Position numbers and translations under genes: made by a program
Shown here: piece after piece, positions 32,787-44,349 of the stretch
Layout: each line of letters starts with the position of its first letter
Position numbering within the stretch: position 1 is the stretch's first letter
The notes under the pieces: model-generated
What the model saw: the letters and a program-made list of their open reading frames with translations, nothing else
Told to the model about the DNA's origin: nothing
Databases searched by the model: none
Origin: Triatoma infestans
Taxonomy: Eukaryota; Arthropoda; Insecta; Hemiptera; Reduviidae
Assembly: GCA_011037195.1 (NCBI GenBank)
Contig: JAAEAF010014533.1
Location: forward strand, 1-64,000
Reading direction: 5' to 3'
DNA: 64,000 nucleotides

Positions 32787-33738
32787 ATGATCAATTATAG
32801 CAGATAATTTCAAGAAAAATCTCTATCCTAAAGAAATTTGTTTTGCTTTTAAATAGAGAAACTAATGGACAAAATATAGTAAGTAAATATTCTTTTGAAT
32901 GTTTCTGAAATCTGGGCACTGAACGCGTCCATTCACCTTACTTGTACACGTCCAAGTGAATTTTTTTTTAAAGTTGCTCTTTCAACTTTCTCGTCATGCC
33001 CCCCCCCCCAATAGTCGTGCACGAAAAAGCTGAATGTACATAAATAAATCTATAAGATTCTGTTGGAAGCTTTTATTGATGGAAAACAGCTCTCCTTTAA
33101 GGAAATGCTATAAAAGGCTTGTGAAGCTTTTAGATGGTTGTGACATCCTTATAACTGGATGGCCCTTGCCAGGAAAAAGCTCTATTCTATAAGAACGCAG
33201 GTTATCCTGGGAGGCGCAGAGTACTGACGTGGTGTTTAATAACTTAAAAACCTCTTGATTTGAAATTTTATAATAAATTATTAAGCATTGACATCATGGA
33301 AGTACTCAACTCTTCATTATAACACACACTACAGATTGATTTGATCTTGGCTACACGCAGCTAATATGTAAATGTTAGGTGCAATATCATTAAAATCAGA
33401 TTGATATCTCAAATTAGAATAACCACTGATTAGATGACCAGGATATTTTACATTCAAATATCCCCCTATTTCACCCTAAAAGGGTATGCATTACTTGTGT
33501 GGAGGGTAAAACTGATAATATTATTCACTTTATTTTGAATAATAACGTGTATTATAATATTATAAAGATTTTATATTCCGTTTTAAAGGTGACACTAACC
33601 TGAAGAAAGATGCTGTAATAATAAAACATTGAAAAGGAGATTCGAAGGAATAGGCATTTATTTTCGAACAGTTCTTATATTTTTGTTAATTTACTCGACA
33701 TAGAAAATAAGGAAAAGTTCAATTAAATTTTTTCTCTA
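32787..33738. other. Non-coding stretch
   Basis: No gene recognised. A C10 run lies at 33,000-33,009. Confidence 0.5.
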
Positions 33739-33975
33739 TTTTTTTTTATTTTTTATTTAAGGCATTAAGGCGCGTCAAAATCTATGGTCATTGGCGCCCG
33801 GTGGATTGCCAGCTTCCAGACAGTATTCTCTCGTGAAAGACAACACTGTCCTTCACTGGACAATGAGCTGTAGGGGGCTCCTAAGAAGAAAAAATCTAAG
33901 GGCAACGCAGCTGGACTCGAACCCGGGTCCTCCACTTGGAAGCCCAGTGCGCTAACCACTGAGCTAAACCCTTCC
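33739..33975 (-). mobile_element. tRNA-derived SINE, full-length (minus)
   Basis: The reverse complement shows A box TTAGCTCAGTGGTTAG, B box GGGTTCGAGTCC, CTTAGATTTTTTCTTCTTAG, GGACAGTGTTGTC, and the GCGCCTTAA tail, with A-rich end at about 33,730-33,755 (as T-runs). Confidence 0.9.
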
Positions 33976-34429
33976 CTCTTCTCTAAATTGTATAAATGAA
34001 AAAGGTTCTATTTAATTTGTTATTGATATTCATTTTATTAACCAAGTATTTAACATTGTTTTATTACTATGACGAATAAGCGGTATAAACATTTATTTTG
34101 TAACGTTGTCCTTTTAATTATTTATTTTTGTCAGTCGAGGCTACAGAGATGTTCTCTTGCTACAGAAATGTATACTTTATTTAGGCAATAAATAAATAGT
34201 ATATCAGTTTATAGACCTAGTTGAAAAAAAAAAAATTTTATGATGACACTGGAACAAAGAAAATAATGATTTCAAGGTCCATCCAAGTTGTCCAACCCGG
34301 AAAAGATTGAATAGACTCATGTGTTTAAAATTTATGTTTATTCTCCCAGCAGTGAGAAATGGATTTATAAAAGTGGACCCTCGTTTTTGAAGAATTATAT
34401 AAAATTACTATGATTAAAAATAATGCAGA
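33976..34429. other. Non-coding stretch
   Basis: AT-rich with no recognisable feature. Confidence 0.5.
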
Positions 34430-34667
34430 GAAGGGATTAGCTCAGTGGTTAGCGCACTGGACTCCCACGCGGAGGACTCGGGTTCGAGTCCAGCTGCGAG
34501 CTGCCCTTAGATTTTTTCTTCCTAGGAGCTCCTACAGCTCACTGCCCGGTGATGGACAGTGTTGTCTGTATCGAGGGAGAATACTGTATGGGGCCGGCAG
34601 TGAACTGAGAAGGCTCCGGGCGCCAGTGACATAGATGTTGACGCGCCTTAAATTAAAAAAAAAAAAA
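34430..34667 (+). mobile_element. tRNA-derived SINE, best-preserved copy
   Basis: It has A box TAGCTCAGTGG (34,438-34,448) and a perfect consensus B box GGTTCGAGTCC (34,481-34,491). The body has GCTGCCCTTAGATTTTTTC, CTAGGAGCTCCTACAGCTC, GGCTCCGGGCGCC and GTTGACGCGCCTTAAATT. It ends in a ~13-base A run. The poly(A) end and tRNA head indicate Pol III transcription and LINE-driven retroposition. The clean promoter and tail suggest a young insertion. The overlapping frame 34,410-34,634 is not a gene. Confidence 0.93.
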
Positions 34668-35559
34668 TATTGTATAGTATAAAAATATAAAAATATTGGA
34701 TAGTATCCCGTCAACTTTGACATATTATTGGAGAATTATATATATTACTAATTTTATATTTTCCTTTTCTATTGAATTAGAATCAATCAATTAAATCTCC
34801 CATGAGATTCTATTAAGAAAAAAGTTTTATTTTTAAGACAAAAGGAGAAAGTAAATATTTTTAATTAATTAATAATAAATTAATAAATCTTACTTAGATT
34901 AAATAATTAATAAATTATTTAGATAAATGTAAACTATACAATAAAAATTGGCGTTAAGGAAAATGAAATGTAATTAAGGAAAACATGAAAAAAAAGGGTA
35001 TTCAATTCCCCGTATCACACTTGAATTCAAAATCACAAAATTCCCATTCAAATATCATCTTCAATTTTGTATAATTATTGCTAATCACTAATTAATATCT
35101 TAATAAACTTTCCTTTTATATTTGAAAACTTAGGAACGTTTCTTTATATTTATAAAATGATTGTGCAATATAGTAATTACCTATTCATTGAGAAAAAAAT
35201 GAATAGTGGTTACCATTATTGTACAACTTGGAATAAATGAAATCATTGTTAATATTATTTGATTTTTTATGCTAAATTTACAAATGAACAAGGTACTTAT
35301 TTAACAGTTCAAGTGTTCTACAAAATTAAAATGATTTAAAATTAGCTGAAAATATAGTTTTTTATAATTTAAAATTGAATCGTATCCAATAAGGGTTTAA
35401 TAATTAATAATAAATGGAAATAAAAAAAACAATAAATAAATAACTAAATATTTCAATGATAATGAAATAAAGAAAAATGGGTAGCTTGAGAGTTGTGTCA
35501 TATATAGAAAGAATTAACAGCTCAGAATATATCCTCAGTTATAATTGGTTTTTGCTTAT
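34668..35559. other. Non-coding stretch
   Basis: Extremely AT-rich with many TTAATTAAT-type runs. No feature. Confidence 0.5.
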
Positions 35560-36516
35560 TACTTTCTCTTACTCCTAGTAAGAGGAAGTATTGTAATCGT
35601 GTCAAATTTTCGATATCGAGTTTTCACCGGAAATATCCGTTTTGAGGTCCCCTGAGTCCAAAAAGTGGTTTTTAGCAAATTGTCTGTGAGCATGTGTGTG
35701 TGCGTCTGTGTGTGTGTCCGTGTGTGTATGTGTGTGTGTGTGTGTATGAGAACAGCATAGCTCAAATACGAAAAATCGTAGAAAGTTGAATCTTGATATT
35801 CCGTTTAGGTATCACAATGGCATCTGACAGTGGGTCATCTGTGAAAATTCCTCAACCGGAAGTACCACATTACTTGCTGTTTTTTTTTTACTTTTTTGCG
35901 TTTTTCTCAAAAATAGCTCCAACGATTTTCTTTAAACTTGGCGTATCAACTACACATACTAACAGCTACAACTTTTATTTAAAAAATTTCTCCGGGAAAA
36001 TTCATTTAAGGGCACTTCTGGGGGAGGGGTGGGGTTAGGTTTTCATGCTATTTCAGTTTATTAATTCTATCATCTAAATAATGTTAATTAGAATTAAATA
36101 TGTTGTTGAAATTCCGAGTTTGAAAAAATCGGACGACCGGAAGTATGTTTACTTTACCACTTTACTAAATGATTTTTCCACTTTTTCGCGATTTTCTGAA
36201 ACATGGCTCCGACGATTTTCTTTAAACATTTAATGGCACTTTTAGGGGAGGGTTGGAGTTATGTTTTTCTCTAAAGTGCTATCATAGTTCATTATACAAT
36301 TCTATCATCCAAACAAAATAAATTAGAAATAAATGGATGGCCAAAATTCCGAGTTTCAAGGAAATTAATTAACCGGAAGTGCGCTTTTGCTGAACGGTTT
36401 TTTCAGTTTTCGTAGTATTTGAATTAATTTAGTACACAAACTATAAAATTTGTCAATTATAATTTTGAGAACTGGAGTAAGAGAAAGTTGTGTGAGTGTT
36501 TCACACCAGATTTTTT
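35560..36516 (+). mobile_element. Family A element, near-complete copy (plus)
   Basis: The end hairpin ACTCCTAGTAAGAGGAAG lies at the left, a TG-rich microsatellite at 35,693-35,745, then internal units with CCGGAAGT at about 35,855, 36,136 and 36,372 (periods near 281 and 236). The right subterminal repeat GGAGTAAGAGAAAG is at 36,474, followed by TTGTGTGAGTGTTTCACACC and a T run. Frames through it (35,559-35,765 and 35,793-36,038) are not genes. Confidence 0.88.
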
Positions 36517-36886
36517 AATTTAATAAAATGTTGATGTAAACAAATTCACTGTTTGCAAATTTTCTTGTATAATTCAATTGTTTTTCCTGCGGTTGATTAT
36601 TGCCACAGAATACATTCTGCTGATGTAGTAGAAATGGAGAGAGATCTAAAAGCTTTCCGTTCATTTCGGCCATCTTATAAAAGGTATAGTCTAGAGGATT
36701 CGACGTATCCGATAAGAAGAATAGAAGTGAAGACAATCTGGTGGATAAGTAAGATTCATACTAGGAGAAGAACTTCCTAGAACACTGGTATTTCGGTTTC
36801 TAATTAATGATTAGCTGAAATAGTTATCCTATTGCAAGTTCTATATTTAAGATCTTTCTTTTCTAGTTGTGTTTCTTTTGTAAATC
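36517..36886. other. Non-coding stretch with a doubtful LINE-like frame
   Basis: The frame 36,553-36,780 begins LYNSIVFPAVDYCH, which faintly recalls the region after the RT core of LINEs. Too short and isolated to call. Confidence 0.3.
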
Positions 36887-37218
36887 TGTAATAGGATCCG
36901 AAGAGAGGGATCCAAAGCAGAGTGGGAGACAGGATCACTCTCTGGTTTAGGCCAGACTAGTTTAAGCCAGAGTGGGAGAAACTGTTTAAATACAGCTGTG
37001 TCAGCCATAGAAGGGAGGCTACCGACAGTCTTGCAGCAGAGTTCACACAACAGTCACAACGCGTCATCAACCTTTCTCTTTACCTCTCACTACCATTTTA
37101 TATATTTTAGTGTAAAGGCCAGGCAGTTTGTGCTACTTTTCGATTATACAGTGTTCAGCCTTACTTCTAGTTTATTAATCTATCTAACCCATCTTCTCTC
37201 CTTCTTAAACCTATTATA
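36887..37218 (+). mobile_element. Solo LTR, shared family, copy b
   Basis: It starts TGTAATAGGATCCGAAGAG and ends CCTATTATA, roughly the inverse of its start. It has TTTAAATACAGC as a TATA-like element near 36,987, then CAGTCACAACGCGTCATCAA, AAAGGCCAGGCAG and TTATACAGTGTTCAGCC. It is the most complete of the four copies (also 11,995-12,297, 24,432-24,754 and 26,650-26,984). Confidence 0.78.
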
Positions 37219-37937
37219 AATAGGTTAAACCTATTAATATTAAATATTTCTGATTTTTTTTCAGTACTAGAACTTACTTAATACTCAGTACTTAAAAAGC
37301 AGATGAATGTTTTATTTTAACATTAAATAAAACTTACTTTATTCTGTTATCAATCCCTACAAAAATAACCATGGAATAAGAACAGCTAACAAGTTTATGT
37401 AGAGAATTGAAGATAAATGTTTAAGCCCCAGATGTTATGATACTTTTTTTGCAGAAATTACATGTATTATAAAATACCCCCGAGGAATTTTTCTGTTTTT
37501 TAAGGTACAAGGATGAAAGAAAGCCATTTAAAAAAAGACCATATTTACTAGAAATTGTTTTCATCTTTCACTGTTCCCCTGTGCCTCATTATCGATTCTT
37601 CCTTTTTTCTTTTCAGGTAAGTAGAGAACAGGAACCTATCTATTCCATCAGTCTGCAGTATAGAAAAATTGGTAATATTTTCCAAGCATGATCACGTAAT
37701 GCATGGGTAATACTGTAAATTTTTCATCAGCATATTTACATCAAAAATGGTTACTTAAAATTTCTCGTTTCTCATGCAGTTACTTGGGGAGTAACGACCA
37801 CATAGGTTACCACAGCTCAGTAACCATGCACTTCGTAAGAACAATACACAATATATTTAAATTACATACACTCTAGTCTTTACAGACAAGGACAAACTAG
37901 AGTCTCCGTTCCTGTTAATTGGCGTAAGCCCGGTGGA
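37219..37937. other. Non-coding stretch
   Basis: No recognisable gene or repeat. Confidence 0.5.
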
Positions 37938-38182
37938 GAAGGAAGAGATTAGCTCAGTGACAGCGCGCTGGACTACCAACGCGGGTTCGAATCCAGCATG
38001 CTGTCCTCAGATTTTCTCATGCTAGGAGCCTCTACAACTCACTGTCCGCCGATGGGCAGTGTTGTCTATAGCTAGAGAACGCTGCTTGGTGGCTGGCAGT
38101 GCACTGAGAATACTCGAGGGAGCACAATAGATCTTTCAGGTCTCAGTGCAATAATCCCCTACAATAATCTACAATCTAATGT
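37938..38182 (+). mobile_element. tRNA-derived SINE with an alternative 3' tail
   Basis: A box TTAGCTCAGTGACAG and B box GGGTTCGAATCC, then the common body (CTAGGAGCCTCTACAACTC, GATGGGCAGTGTTGTC, GGCAGTGCACTGAGAA). Instead of the usual GACGCGCCTTAA tail it ends CACAATAGATCTTTCAGGTC, TCAGTGCAATAATCCCC. The same alternative tail occurs inverted at about 50,170-50,213. The anticodon-loop region is about 13 bp shorter than in the 34,430 copy. Confidence 0.88.
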
Positions 38183-38440
38183 CACTGATTGGTACCTTTA
38201 GTATAAAAAAAAACATACAATAATTGGTTCAAAGTTGGCCTTCAAATTGGTTCAAATCCTCCTTTTATACAAAGTCCACTTGCTAAAGATTAGTCAGAAT
38301 GGTTAGTTGGATGTCTAGTTATATTTTTTTTTTTTAAAGTACTATTCACATCTTACAAAAAGATTAAATCGCAAGGATTCGAATCCTAGAGATTTAAGGT
38401 AAAAGAAGGTCAATAATGCCGATTTATATAATAATAAAAA
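38183..38440. other. Non-coding stretch
   Basis: AT-rich. No feature. Confidence 0.5.
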
Positions 38441-39178
38441 ATAAAAAAATCTGGTGTTATACACTCACCCTAACTGTCTCTTACTCCAGTTTTCAAAATT
38501 ATGATTGACAAATTTTACAGTTAGCACACCAAATTTAATGAAATTCGGCGGTATTTATTATGTAGAAAATAGCAAAAACTGAAAAAACTGTTCAGTAAAA
38601 ACCCACTGAACTTTCCCACCAATTTCTTATAAAACTCGGAATTTTGGCAATCTATTTATTCATATTAAATTTGTTTAGGTGGTAGAATTGTATAATCAAT
38701 TACAGTAGCACTGCACAAAATAATTATAGGAATGGTAAATAGCACTTTAGTGGAAAACTAACCCCATCCTTCTCCCAAAAGTGCCTTTAGATGCATTTTC
38801 CAGGAGAAATGTTTCAAATAAAAATTGTAGATCTTTGTATGTGTAGTTGATATAACAAGTTTAACGAAAATCGTTGGAGCCATTTTCGAGAAAATGGCAA
38901 AAAAGTGAAAAAAAACATTCAGTAAAGTGGTGGTTGAGGAATTTTGCGTATAATGTACTGTCAGATCCTATGGTGATACCTAAACAGAATATCAAGTTTC
39001 AACTTTTTGCGATTATTCGTTTTTTGAGCTTTGCTGTACACATACACACATAGAGATCATTTGCTAAAAACTACTTTTTTGGACTCAGGGGACCTCAAAA
39101 CGGATATTTCCGGGGAAAACTCGATATCGAAAATTTGAGACGATTAGAATTCTTTCTCTTACTAAGTAAGTAAGAGTA
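38441..39178 (-). mobile_element. Family A element, internally shortened copy (minus)
   Basis: Left end AATCTGGTGTTATACACTCACC, then TGTCTCTTACTCCAG. Two internal units. The CA microsatellite has shrunk to ACATACACACATAG near 39,039. Right end TTTCTCTTACTAAGTAAGTAAGAG. Confidence 0.82.
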
Positions 39179-39589
39179 ATTTAATAATTTACAAATAATA
39201 GTACATTATTTACAAGAAGAGATAAACATACTTTTTTTAAAAAAGATTACAAATAAACTTACAGACACTAATAAAAGAAGAAAAAAAAAGAAGCTCATAC
39301 CAAATCAAAGCAATAAAGGCGCACTGGAAAAAATTAAAAAGCTGTGTCTACGCCATGAAAGTAATCATAAATTATAAATATAGGCAGAACATTTACCTAA
39401 TTGCAGTCCCAAAACAAAGAGGTGCATTTTAGTTGGATTAAAGATCGCTATAGCATCAAATGGAAACAAAGCGGTAGTTTCATTAGCAAGATTAGCTATG
39501 GCATAAACTAATGGCCTATACTTAGACATGAAAGTACCATGTACTGACTTAAAATGATGGGTACGTATTAATGTAGATATTGTTATGTG
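39179..39589. other. Non-coding stretch
   Basis: AT-rich. The minus-strand frame 39,365-39,592 has no recognisable content. Confidence 0.4.
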
Positions 39590-39940
39590 CAAAAACAGTA
39601 TATGGAGTCCACTAAGAGCCGATTTATAAAGAATTATTCCCGGTATTCCTCACGAATTGTAGTATTAAGGAAAATGCACGACAAAATTGCTAGTGATGCA
39701 TATAATTTGGCTGCGTTCTAGTCATGGGATATGCAATGAGTGCTTGCATAAAATTGGTAAACCTTCCTCTTCTCTATGCGGCGACTTTGGAGAAATCGAA
39801 AATTTAGAACATATTTTAATGCGAAGCAGTGCGAACCGAATAGAAAGATATGAGATGTTCTACAAGTTTAAAATGATTACCCGCTTTGCTATTAATTATA
39901 AGGAACTATTCGGTTGCAATAATAATAAAATTTATTAAAT
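39590..39940 (+). pseudogene. LINE C-terminal fragment (zinc-knuckle region)
   Basis: The frame 39,687-39,938 reads WLRSSHGICNECLHKIG, then SSLCGDFGEIENLEHIL and RIERYEMFYKFK. This resembles the post-RT region of insect LINEs (R-x-GHG-x-CNEYLHKIG, C-x2-C, E-HIL-x-C), with the second and last Cys lost. Upstream sequence (SRYSSRIVVLRKM) extends it in the same frame. It differs from LINE-B, so it is a further LINE family. Confidence 0.7.
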
Positions 39941-40851
39941 ACTTGGAGAATTTTTGTATTTAATTTGTTGTGGATATCCAGCATCACTTCATCACTTGCT
40001 GTAGGTTATTTATAGATTTAGTTCAAATGAGCTACGAGAAATACCAAGTACTTTAACCCATTGCCACTGGGTCTGTGTGTACATGATTTTTGTGGTATAT
40101 TTCTAGATGTGATGCACTAGAAGTTTATATATTGTATACAGTATTTACTTTTTGCTATTTTATGTATATATGTATTTATTAAAATGAAGTTAGTTTACTT
40201 AGCGTAAATAGATAAGTTTATAATTAGTTACCAATTTTAGAGGAATGAATTTAGAGAAATTGTGTGAGAGAGTGTAGGAGAACCAATGTCTTTCTACGCT
40301 TTTTATTCCGGGAGCCACTCTCTCTTGGAAGGGTAGGCCTGAGCCTATGTGCATGTGAGGGTGAGTTTAGTGTATAAATAATGTACAGATTTATTATCAG
40401 AAGAATAAGGTGTGCGAAAAACATTGAATACCCCACTCCACATTTTAGCGGATCTATTGTGCGGTTTTAAATAAATCCTCAATTATTTGAAGTCTTTATT
40501 CGTTTGCGAGTGACTTTTTTCAATGAATGTATTTATTTGTCGAACGGCTATTGTATAACTTATATTCATAACTTCTTATACTTAGAGTAATTAAGTGTAT
40601 TTACAGGCAGTGGTATGTGGTAATATTGATGATGCTAGAGCTGGATTTGCACCAGTTCAGTTGAGTGGGGGAAAATCCCAGAATGATGAAATAAATATAC
40701 ATGCTAGATGTTATCCAGCATTGCGGGCATAACCACATATTCAACAATATATCATTTTATCTAGAGAAAAGCAGAGAATTAACTATAAATAAAATAAAGT
40801 TGCTAAAAATATGAAATTAAGTTGTAAAAATTGAAATCTAAAAGTAAATAC
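39941..40851. other. Non-coding stretch, LTR-like features near 40.25-40.5 kb
   Basis: About 40,251-40,500 carries a GAGAGAGTGTAGGAG block, TATAAATAATG (40,373) and AAATAAATCCTC (40,470), spaced like an LTR promoter and poly(A) signal. No ends, duplications or second copy were found, so I leave it unassigned. Confidence 0.35.
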
Positions 40852-41838
40852 AAAAAAAAAAAATCTGGTGTGAAACACTCACACAACTTTCTCTTACTCC
40901 AGTTCTCAAAATGATACTTGACAAATTTTATAGTTTGTGTACCAAATTTAATGAAATTCGTCGAAAACTGAATAAACTATTCAGTAAAAGCGCACTTCCG
41001 GCTTACTAATTTTCTTGAAACTCGGAATTTCAGCCATCTATTTATTTCTAATTAATTTTGTTTGGATGATAGAATTGTATAATCACATATGATAACACTT
41101 TAGAGAAAAACATAACCCCACCCCTCCCCGAAAGCCCCCTTAAATGACATTATAAGGAGAAATGTTTTAAATAAAAGTTGTAGATCTTTGCATGTTTAGT
41201 TTATATACGAAGTTTCAAAAAAATCGTCGGACCCCATTTTTGAGAAAATTGCGAAAAAGTGAATAAATCATTTAGTAAAGTGGTAATGTAAACGCAGTTC
41301 CGGTTATCCGATTTTTTTCAAACTCGGAATTTCAACAACATATTTAATTCTAATTAACATTAGTTGACAGAATTGTCTAATAAACTGAAATAGCACTTTA
41401 GATGAAAAACCTAACCCCTCCCCCAAAAGTGCCCTTCAGTGCATTTTCCCGGAGAAATGTTTCAAATAAAAGTTGTAGCTCTTTGTATGTGGTTGATGTT
41501 TGGAGTTTAAAGAAAATCGTCGGAGCCATTTTTGAGAAAATTGCAAAAAAGTAAAAAATCTAACTAGTAAAGTGGTACTTCCGGTTGAGGAATTTTGACA
41601 GATAACGTAGTGTCAGATCCCACGGTGATACCTAAACGGAATATCAAGTTTCAACTTTCTACGGTTTTTCGTTTTTGAGCTATGCTGTTCATACATACAT
41701 ACACACACACAGACCATTTGCTAAAAAAACCCTTTTTTGGACTCAGGGGACCTCAAAACGGATATTTCCGGTGAAAACTCGATATCGAAAATTTGACACG
41801 ATTACAATACTTCCTCTTACTAGGAGTAAGAGAAAGTA
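40852..41838 (-). mobile_element. Family A element, reference-quality copy (minus)
   Basis: The best-preserved copy, about 985 bp. The left end is an A run, TCTGGTGTGAAACACTCACA (hairpin TGTGA-AACAC-TCACA), then CTTTCTCTTACTCC. Internal units at the TTCCG box: 40,996, 41,298 and 41,579 (periods 302 and 281). Microsatellite ACATACACACACACAG at 41,696. Right end CTCTTACTAGGAGTAAGAG hairpin with the inverted subterminal repeat, then AAAGTAAAAAAA. There is no open frame longer than chance. Confidence 0.9.
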
Positions 41839-43399
41839 AAAAAATAAAAAGGGAAAAATTTACTTCTATCTTAATAGCTGAGAATTTAATAAATTTAATA
41901 AACCATATAGTTTGAAAACAATTTTTTTTTTTTTTTTACAACTATAAAGGAAACAAATTTGAAGTGATGAAAAAGAAATTTACGTGTTGAAATAAATGTA
42001 TCAAATTTTTATTTGGGATTAAGTTTTTTATTTATACTTACTTTTAAATTTTGGTCAAATTTCTGATAACTTAGAAATTCGATTTATTTCCTTGATAAGG
42101 TTTCGTACGTGATTAAAAAAAAAAAATTTCTATAAAAAAATTTTATAGAAAATTGGTTAGGGAAACAAAAACAAAAAATCAGATAATTTGTTGACCGATT
42201 CAAACAGAAATGTTCAGATCCGTTAATTGTACCCAAATGGGGTATGGAATTTAGGCGACAGACATACAAACACTACAATATCATTCGCATCTTTTTAGTG
42301 TTGCCAGGGAAATTCGCAAAACACGTATATCCGGAGAAAAATTAATTTGAAAAATTTGGCATGACCACAATATATCCTTTTACGGCAGTAAGAGAAAGCA
42401 ATACCTTTAAAATAATTGTTTTTTTTTTTCCGAATGTAACTTGGTGCTGTAAAGAGAAACATGAAGGTTGCTGCGCCTCTTGGGCCAGTTCTGATGTTGT
42501 TGACAAACCTCTCCAGCAGAAACAACACACGGACACAAGTAAATATCAAATAGCACAGAATTGAATATTTATAGCTGTTTCTTTTAAAAATAGGCTACTT
42601 TTATTTACGAGCTAAAAATAAGAACATTAACCGATTAATTTTCCATTGCTATAGATTTTCTTAAAAAGTTTTTTTATCGATTAATATAAAATAATAAATT
42701 TCTGTTTTGTATCAAATTTTTATTTGGGATTAAGTTTTTTATTTATATTAACTTTTAAATTTTGTTCAAATTTCTGATTACTTATAAATTTGTTTTATTT
42801 CCTTCATAAGGTTTTGTATGTGATTTAAAGAAAAGAAAAAGAAACCAAATAGGAAAGTTTCTATTACAATAATAATAGTAATCTAGCAGTGATAAAAAGC
42901 CTTTAACTGCTAATGACACAAATATGTGTCCGCTTGAAGCCGACCCTGCCATGTAAAAGTCACGTACTTGCGCTTGTCACTAGCAATGCCTCCACCGCTA
43001 AGGGAACATTTATTGTGTTTCCATTTTTCTCGCCTACTCTGTTCAACACACACATAAATGTGTAACGACTTTAGCGTTTTCTGTTATTTGTTTTCTGATA
43101 AGATAATAAATTTTCTTGAAGATATATGATACTCTATTGACAGATCTCTCTCTCTCTCTGCAGTTGCGTTAAATTTAGTTATATTTGGGGAATATTAAAC
43201 TGCACTAGTAAAATACGTCCATCTTACGGCATATTCAATAAGAAAAATGTGGCACAATTAACAGAAATATTGTGTAATTAGCTTGACAAATTTAGTGTTT
43301 CTAACGTTAATTGATACTGCAGCAAATCATGTTGTCCATACAGAAAAATGTGATTATTCTAACAAATAAATGAAAAAATAAACAATGTTATATATAATT
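41839..43399 (-). repeat. Non-coding stretch with a decayed family A remnant (42,060-42,405)
   Basis: At 42,300-42,405, AAACACGTATATCCGGAGAA, ATTTGGCATGACCACAATAT and GGCAGTAAGAGAAAG match the family A right end. The 20-bp AATTTTTATTTGGGATTAAG block occurs at about 42,005 and 42,716, a separate local duplication that extends TTTTTTATTTATA...ACTTTTAAATTTTG. The remainder, including a CT run near 43,146, has nothing assignable. Confidence 0.5.
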
Positions 43400-44300
43400 T
43401 CATTGTTTTAGTAGAGCAGTGAAGTTGTTGCAGAGTGTTCACCCGATTCCTTGAACATCTATTCAACAAATTTCAACAGATTTTCAATTGAATTCATCCG
43501 GATTATGCCCAGGCCAATCGATAACACTTATGCATTCTACCTCCAAAAGTACGGAGACATTTCTAATCACGAATTCTTCTGTTCTTACATAAGCGTGTCT
43601 TACATAACCGATGAATGAAGCAGACTATATGCCTATGTAATAGTATCAATCACCATCAAATTTGCCACACGAAAGCTGGATTCAATAAGTTCCATTAGCA
43701 GACAAATCAAGGCGCGACATTTGAGCCTCCAAGCGCAAGTCAACCATGGATTATACCCGCTGCCACACCCATTACAAAGTATTACGAATGAGCTTTAACT
43801 TCGACATCGAAAATCCCACGTAGAAGCTTAGGAGAAACTGAATGAAAGCTGAGAATCTGATGGCTTAATCAATCAATCTGCAGATCAACTTTGACGAGTC
43901 GATCTGTACACCAACCTTGAAAGGTACACGACCTTTCTACAACAGAAAATCTACCGTTAAAACAAGCAAGAGTTTCTAACTAGCTACACCTCTTTTCAGG
44001 CAACTCACATCAGCCAATGCTTTCATCGTCACCATAATTCTGTTACGACTGCATCAATCTTCAAAAAAAAATTAAAAAAAACTTCCACATCCTCGCAATG
44101 GCCACTACTTCTTTGCAACCAAAATCAATCTGTGCGGATCTATCTGCACGCCTCACTCAGCTGCATTAAGAAGCAGTATCATTTTCTGCTCATCTGAAGA
44201 ATTTACCATTTTGAACTACCTGTTTAGAAATGGGCTGACTAAAACATACTGACCAAATCATGATTCGTCTGTGAGGAGAACGGCTTTCTATTGTTCTAAT
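43400..44300 (-). pseudogene. Tc1-like transposase relic (minus)
   Basis: The minus strand encodes KAVLLTDES near 44,285-44,255 (the first catalytic block, TDES) and, far downstream, IDWPGHNPD then after a one-base shift NSIENLLKFVE near 43,525-43,460. The latter is the D-W-P-x-x-(S/N)PD-x-N-x-IEN catalytic block of Tc1 elements. The spacing between them (about 780 bp) is too long, so something is inserted or two relics are juxtaposed. Confidence 0.5.
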
Positions 44301-44349
44301 TTGCAGACAAAAAGTCAGATCTTTTCCAAGTGTAGAACTGAATTATAGT

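Noticed and set aside
34438..34500. Functional tRNA gene
   Set aside because: A and B boxes are good, but the acceptor stem does not pair and the sequence continues into the SINE body and poly(A).
36553..36780. LINE RT thumb fragment
   Set aside because: Only a short weak resemblance (YNSIVFPAVDYC) and no supporting motif on either side.
41820..41838. Canonical Helitron 3' end
   Set aside because: A hairpin is present but no CTRR follows it. The HINE/Helentron-like alternative fits better.
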